Below, piece after piece: positions 61,047 through 64,000 of a stretch of 64,000 bases of DNA (positions are counted from its first letter, which is position 1; every line of letters starts with the position of its first letter). The notes under the pieces are model-generated. The model did not search any database, had not been told where the DNA came from, and saw only the letters and a list, made by a program, of their open reading frames with translations. The DNA is taken from the NCBI RefSeq assembly GCF_026410925.1, contig NZ_CP112972.1, positions 1,922,001-1,986,000 of the forward strand, given 5' to 3'. The position numbers and the translations under genes are program-made. This DNA is from Halovenus salina. Lineage in GTDB: Archaea > Halobacteriota > Halobacteria > Halobacteriales > Haloarculaceae.

Positions 61047-63605
61047 TTACGCCGACTGGTGGGGATGCACCGCGCGCGCCCACAACAGCAGCATACTCGG
61101 GAAGACGAGCACGCTAACCACGAACGACAGCGCCAGCGCGACGACGACGATGAACCCGAAGGACTGGAAGACAATCGAGGGGTGGACCAGCAACGTCGCG
61201 AACGCCGCACTCGACGTGAGCGCGCTCCCGAGCAACGCTCCGCCGGTGCCGGTGACGGTCGTCGACAGCGCCTCGACGGGGGTCGCCCCCGCGGCGAGTT
61301 CGTGAGCGAACCGGTCGCTCACGTGGATGTTGTAGTCGATACCCAGCCCGATGGTGATGCTGACGAGAAAGGCCGTAATAAACGTCAGCGAAAGGCCGAG
61401 CAGCGCCATGCTGGCGAAGACGGCTCCGACGACGAGCACGATGGGGACGACGGTGACGATACCGAGCGTTGCACTCCCGCGCTCGATTCGATAGGTCGCC
61501 GCGAGCACGACCGCAACACCCGCGAAGGCAAGGGCCATCGTCCAGATGATGCTGTCGGCAATCTCGCCGAGCCCGGCGTTCGCGACGGTGGCGAAATCGA
61601 CCGGCACCACGTCGTCGGACTCGGTCGCCATCTCGTCGGCAATGCCGTGCATCTCCTCGCCGCGGTCGTCGACGTCGACGCCCTGCTCGACGGGAACGAC
61701 CAGCCGCATCGACTCGTAGCCGTCCGCTGTCCGTTCGAGGACCGCGCCCGTCTGCTCACGAGACTCGTACAGTGCGTCGTAGACGACCGGGAGGCCGCCA
61801 TCGACGTCCGCGGGCGTCGTCGCTGCCATCCGCTCTGCGAAGGCGGGGTTCTCTTCGGCGACCGTCGAGAGCAGCGAATCGAGTTGGTCGTCCGTTTCGG
61901 CCACCCCGGCGAGCAGAGCCGCGAAGTCGCCGTCGGCGACCGCGGTCTCGACAGCTAGCGAGAGCGGTGAGATAACCGACACCTCGCCGCCCTGCTCAAA
62001 GGTCATCTCGCTCTCTCTGGCAGCCTGTGTTCCCCGGTGGATTGTTGCGAGTGCGCGCGGGTCTGTCGCGTCGCCACGTACCAGGAATGTCGTCCGGCGC
62101 TCGCGGTCGTCGTCGGACCGGAAGTTCGCCTGGACGTACTGCTGGTTCTGTCGGAACTCGGTCTCGTGAGCAGTCCAGCCCATCGGACCGGGAAGGTCGG
62201 TCTGCCAGTCGTCGTCGGTGACGAAACTCTGCTGGAACCCCTGTCTGTCGAGGTCGTCGTAGGTGAGCAGGCCAGCCCCGCCCACGACCAGCGACACGAC
62301 GACCACGACGAGAGCGCCGTGGCGGGCGAGCGTGACGCCAGACCCGAGTATCCCGCCGAGCCGGCCGCTCGTCCCGAGTGCCGTCTTGCGTCGATCGATA
62401 CCCCGGGATTCGAGTGCTGTGTCGACCCGGACTTTCAGGGCTGGCACCAGCGTCACGAAGACGAACACCGCGGCGAGCACGCCGAGTGTGATGACGAGCC
62501 CGAACGCCCGGATGAAGCCGACGGGGTTAGTGATGTTGGCGAGAAAGCCGACGCCCGCGGTCACGGCCACGAGCAGGAAGGCGACCATCACCGACGCGGT
62601 CGACCGGCGCATCGCCGGCCGAACCTTGTCGCCGCCGGCCCGCTGTTCGCGGTGGCGCATGAACACGTGTAACCCGAAGTCGATACTCAGCGCCACGATG
62701 AGTACGGGACCGACGATACTGGCGAAGCCGGCGGGAATCCCGAGCCATCCCAGGATGCCGAAAAACCAGAGCACCGAGACACAGACGCCCGTGAATCCGA
62801 GTATCACGTCAACGATGTCGCGGTAGGCAAACGCTAGGACGGCGACTACGAGCAACAGTGCCGGCGGGACCACCAGGGTGAACACGTCGACAATCTGTTG
62901 CTCGCTCCAGTCGGCCTCCGCCACGGCACCCAGCGTGAACAGGGCCGGACGGTCCTCGGCGGCGTCGTACAGCGCCTGCTGTGCTCGTTCGTCGGGCAAC
63001 GGCTCCTGTTGCTGGGTGACGCTCGCGACCGCGAACGTGAACTGTGTGCGCATGCTCTCGGCGGTGACACTGCCGGGGTCGTAGCTCGCTGGCAGATACC
63101 GCCCCGCGACGACCGGGTCGCCCAGTGTCTCCGCAATCGCGGCACGCAATTCGTCGTCGCTTGCCGCTTCGATTGCCGCCCGCTGTTCGCTGACGGAGGC
63201 GTCGTCGCCGGCCAGGTGGGTACCGACCAGCGTCGGCGGTCCCTGAATCCTTGGCCCCGTGAGTTCGGCAGTGACTGTCGCGTTGTCGAGTACCTCTTCC
63301 TGATAGGAAAGCGTCTCGACGAGCGAGGACCGCGAGAGGACGTTCCCCTCCGGTCGGACGTAGACGCTGGAGACGGCAGTCTCCTCGTTGTCGAGGTAGT
63401 GTTTGTCGAGATACTGGAGGCCGTCACCAACCTCGGTCGTGTTGAACACCTCGTCGTCGATGCTCGTCTGGTCGGCCATGTCAAGATTCGCCACGCCTGC
63501 CCCGGCCACGCCGGTCAACAGCAGTGCGACGACGATGACCAGCAGGTCGTGTTTCGCCGTCACGCCGGCGACGCGGTCGGCCAGCCACGCGAACGGTGAC
63601 GACAT
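61047..63605 (-). CDS. RND-superfamily (MMPL-type) membrane transporter
   Basis: 852 residues from the ATG at 63605 (MSSPFAWLADRVAGVTAKHDLL). Two repeats, each with one membrane helix, a large external domain and five more helices (first set around VVPPALLLVVAVLAFAYRDIVDVILGF; second around IIWTMALAFAGVAVVLAATYRIE). The Asp-bearing sequence ALSIDFGLHVFMRHREQ and, in the second half, SITIGLGIDYNIHVSDRF are the RND proton-relay region. Likely exports a lipid or hydrophobic compound using the cation gradient. Cargo unknown; no membrane fusion protein is adjacent. Confidence 0.93.
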   Translation of the reverse strand: MSSPFAWLADRVAGVTAKHDLLVIVVALLLTGVAGAGVANLDMADQTSIDDEVFNTTEVGDGLQYLDKHYLDNEETAVSSVYVRPEGNVLSRSSLVETLSYQEEVLDNATVTAELTGPRIQGPPTLVGTHLAGDDASVSEQRAAIEAASDDELRAAIAETLGDPVVAGRYLPASYDPGSVTAESMRTQFTFAVASVTQQQEPLPDERAQQALYDAAEDRPALFTLGAVAEADWSEQQIVDVFTLVVPPALLLVVAVLAFAYRDIVDVILGFTGVCVSVLWFFGILGWLGIPAGFASIVGPVLIVALSIDFGLHVFMRHREQRAGGDKVRPAMRRSTASVMVAFLLVAVTAGVGFLANITNPVGFIRAFGLVITLGVLAAVFVFVTLVPALKVRVDTALESRGIDRRKTALGTSGRLGGILGSGVTLARHGALVVVVVSLVVGGAGLLTYDDLDRQGFQQSFVTDDDWQTDLPGPMGWTAHETEFRQNQQYVQANFRSDDDRERRTTFLVRGDATDPRALATIHRGTQAARESEMTFEQGGEVSVISPLSLAVETAVADGDFAALLAGVAETDDQLDSLLSTVAEENPAFAERMAATTPADVDGGLPVVYDALYESREQTGAVLERTADGYESMRLVVPVEQGVDVDDRGEEMHGIADEMATESDDVVPVDFATVANAGLGEIADSIIWTMALAFAGVAVVLAATYRIERGSATLGIVTVVPIVLVVGAVFASMALLGLSLTFITAFLVSITIGLGIDYNIHVSDRFAHELAAGATPVEALSTTVTGTGGALLGSALTSSAAFATLLVHPSIVFQSFGFIVVVALALSFVVSVLVFPSMLLLWARAVHPHQSA

Positions 63606-63805
63606 CGCTATCGTCCCTCCCCGTGGCCGCGTGTCGTACTTCCCTGTGTATCCGCTTCTGTTGTGCGTTCTCTCATTCCGTACGCTCATGTAGTATGAGA
63701 TATAACTTGCAACTTGTACCAACATGTTGGTGACACACTCACCGTGTATCGCCCACTCGACTTACAGAAGCGATGTTCAGACAGACGTTTGCCCCGACAG
63801 CGGCC

Positions 63806-64000
63806 ATGATTAGTGCCCGCTTTCGTATCAAGCTCCCAGAGGACCTCTGGGTCGCGGAGCTGTCGACGGCGTACCCACAGACGACGTTTCGGCTGCTGTC
63901 GGGGTACAAACTCGACGGTCGGGCACTCGAACTCGGTGAGGTTCTCGGAGATAACCCCGAAGAGGTAATCGCGGCGATTCGGGACCACCGGTCGATACAC
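63806..64000 (+). CDS. N-terminus of a bat-like HTH regulator (runs off the window)
   Basis: 65 residues from an ATG at 63806 (MISARFRIKLPEDLWVAELS). It reads LSTAYPQTTFRLLSGYKLDGRALELGEVLGDNP, which resembles the sensory N-terminal domain in front of the HTH_10 DNA-binding domain in haloarchaeal bacterio-opsin activator-like regulators. The DNA-binding part is beyond the window. The start at 63773 is in frame but less likely. Confidence 0.7.
   Translation, partial: MISARFRIKLPEDLWVAELSTAYPQTTFRLLSGYKLDGRALELGEVLGDNPEEVIAAIRDHRSIH

Overview
The window is a piece of a halophilic archaeal (Haloarchaea/Halobacteria) chromosome. The evidence is GC-rich DNA, very acidic predicted proteins, archaeal genes (eIF-1A, ribosomal protein L15e, GatB, DUF460, a HalX-type response regulator), many start codons placed about 25 nt after a TATA-like box (leaderless mRNA), Tat-type lipoproteins and ISH3-type insertion sequences. 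I see no rRNA, tRNA, CRISPR array or replication origin. Most of the window is ordinary housekeeping and metabolic coding DNA, broken by five accessory patches.

Layout. 1-1026: the start of an adenosylhomocysteinase-like protein and an AbrB/PIN toxin-antitoxin pair with a palindromic operator. 1059-6253: a four-gene peptide-type ABC transporter operon (two permeases, two ATPases, no binding protein). 6368-11086: an unknown protein, a sugar-nucleotide epimerase-like enzyme, adenosylhomocysteinase, two small membrane proteins and a thioesterase. 11131-13469: first accessory patch, where a 1,469-bp ISH3-family element has split a DUF3800 gene. 13654-25221: old yellow enzyme, sensor kinase, secreted beta-propeller, aminotransferase, GNAT, HemE, UspA, and a tight CBS-protein/glycyl-tRNA synthetase/dolichol-kinase-like operon. 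25233-30216: second accessory patch with a DUF433/DUF5615 toxin-antitoxin pair and a 1,377-residue single-chain restriction-modification enzyme whose central target-recognition part is visibly AT-rich.

30318-49146: Nudix enzyme, Tat-exported PQQ-propeller, methyltransferase, GatB, HD hydrolase, a 386-bp hairpin-packed MITE (third patch), metallo-beta-lactamase-fold protein, transducer, sulfurtransferase, MsrA, RNase HI, response regulator, DUF460 protein, ferritin-like protein, eIF-1A, L15e and a winged-helix regulator. 49300-55219: fourth patch, an iron/siderophore-type binding-protein cluster. Two intact binding-protein genes lie behind a DtxR-type iron box. A third copy has been destroyed by an IS6-family element and then by a second ISH3-family element. 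55602-64000: GcvH/GcvT, MazG-like protein, HemAT oxygen transducer, a frameshifted alpha/beta hydrolase, a hexapeptide acyltransferase, an RND exporter and the start of a bat-like regulator.

The mobile-element signals tell one story. Two ISH3-family copies have 3-bp direct repeats, and in both cases precise removal restores an open reading frame. The IS6 element at 52387-53075 carries the same two end sequences as the MITE at 36944-37329, so an IS6 transposase is the likely mover of the MITE. No complete new multi-gene system is evident. The strongest leads are the mosaic restriction enzyme, the hairpin-chain MITE and the two gene disruptions that can be read back to intact proteins.
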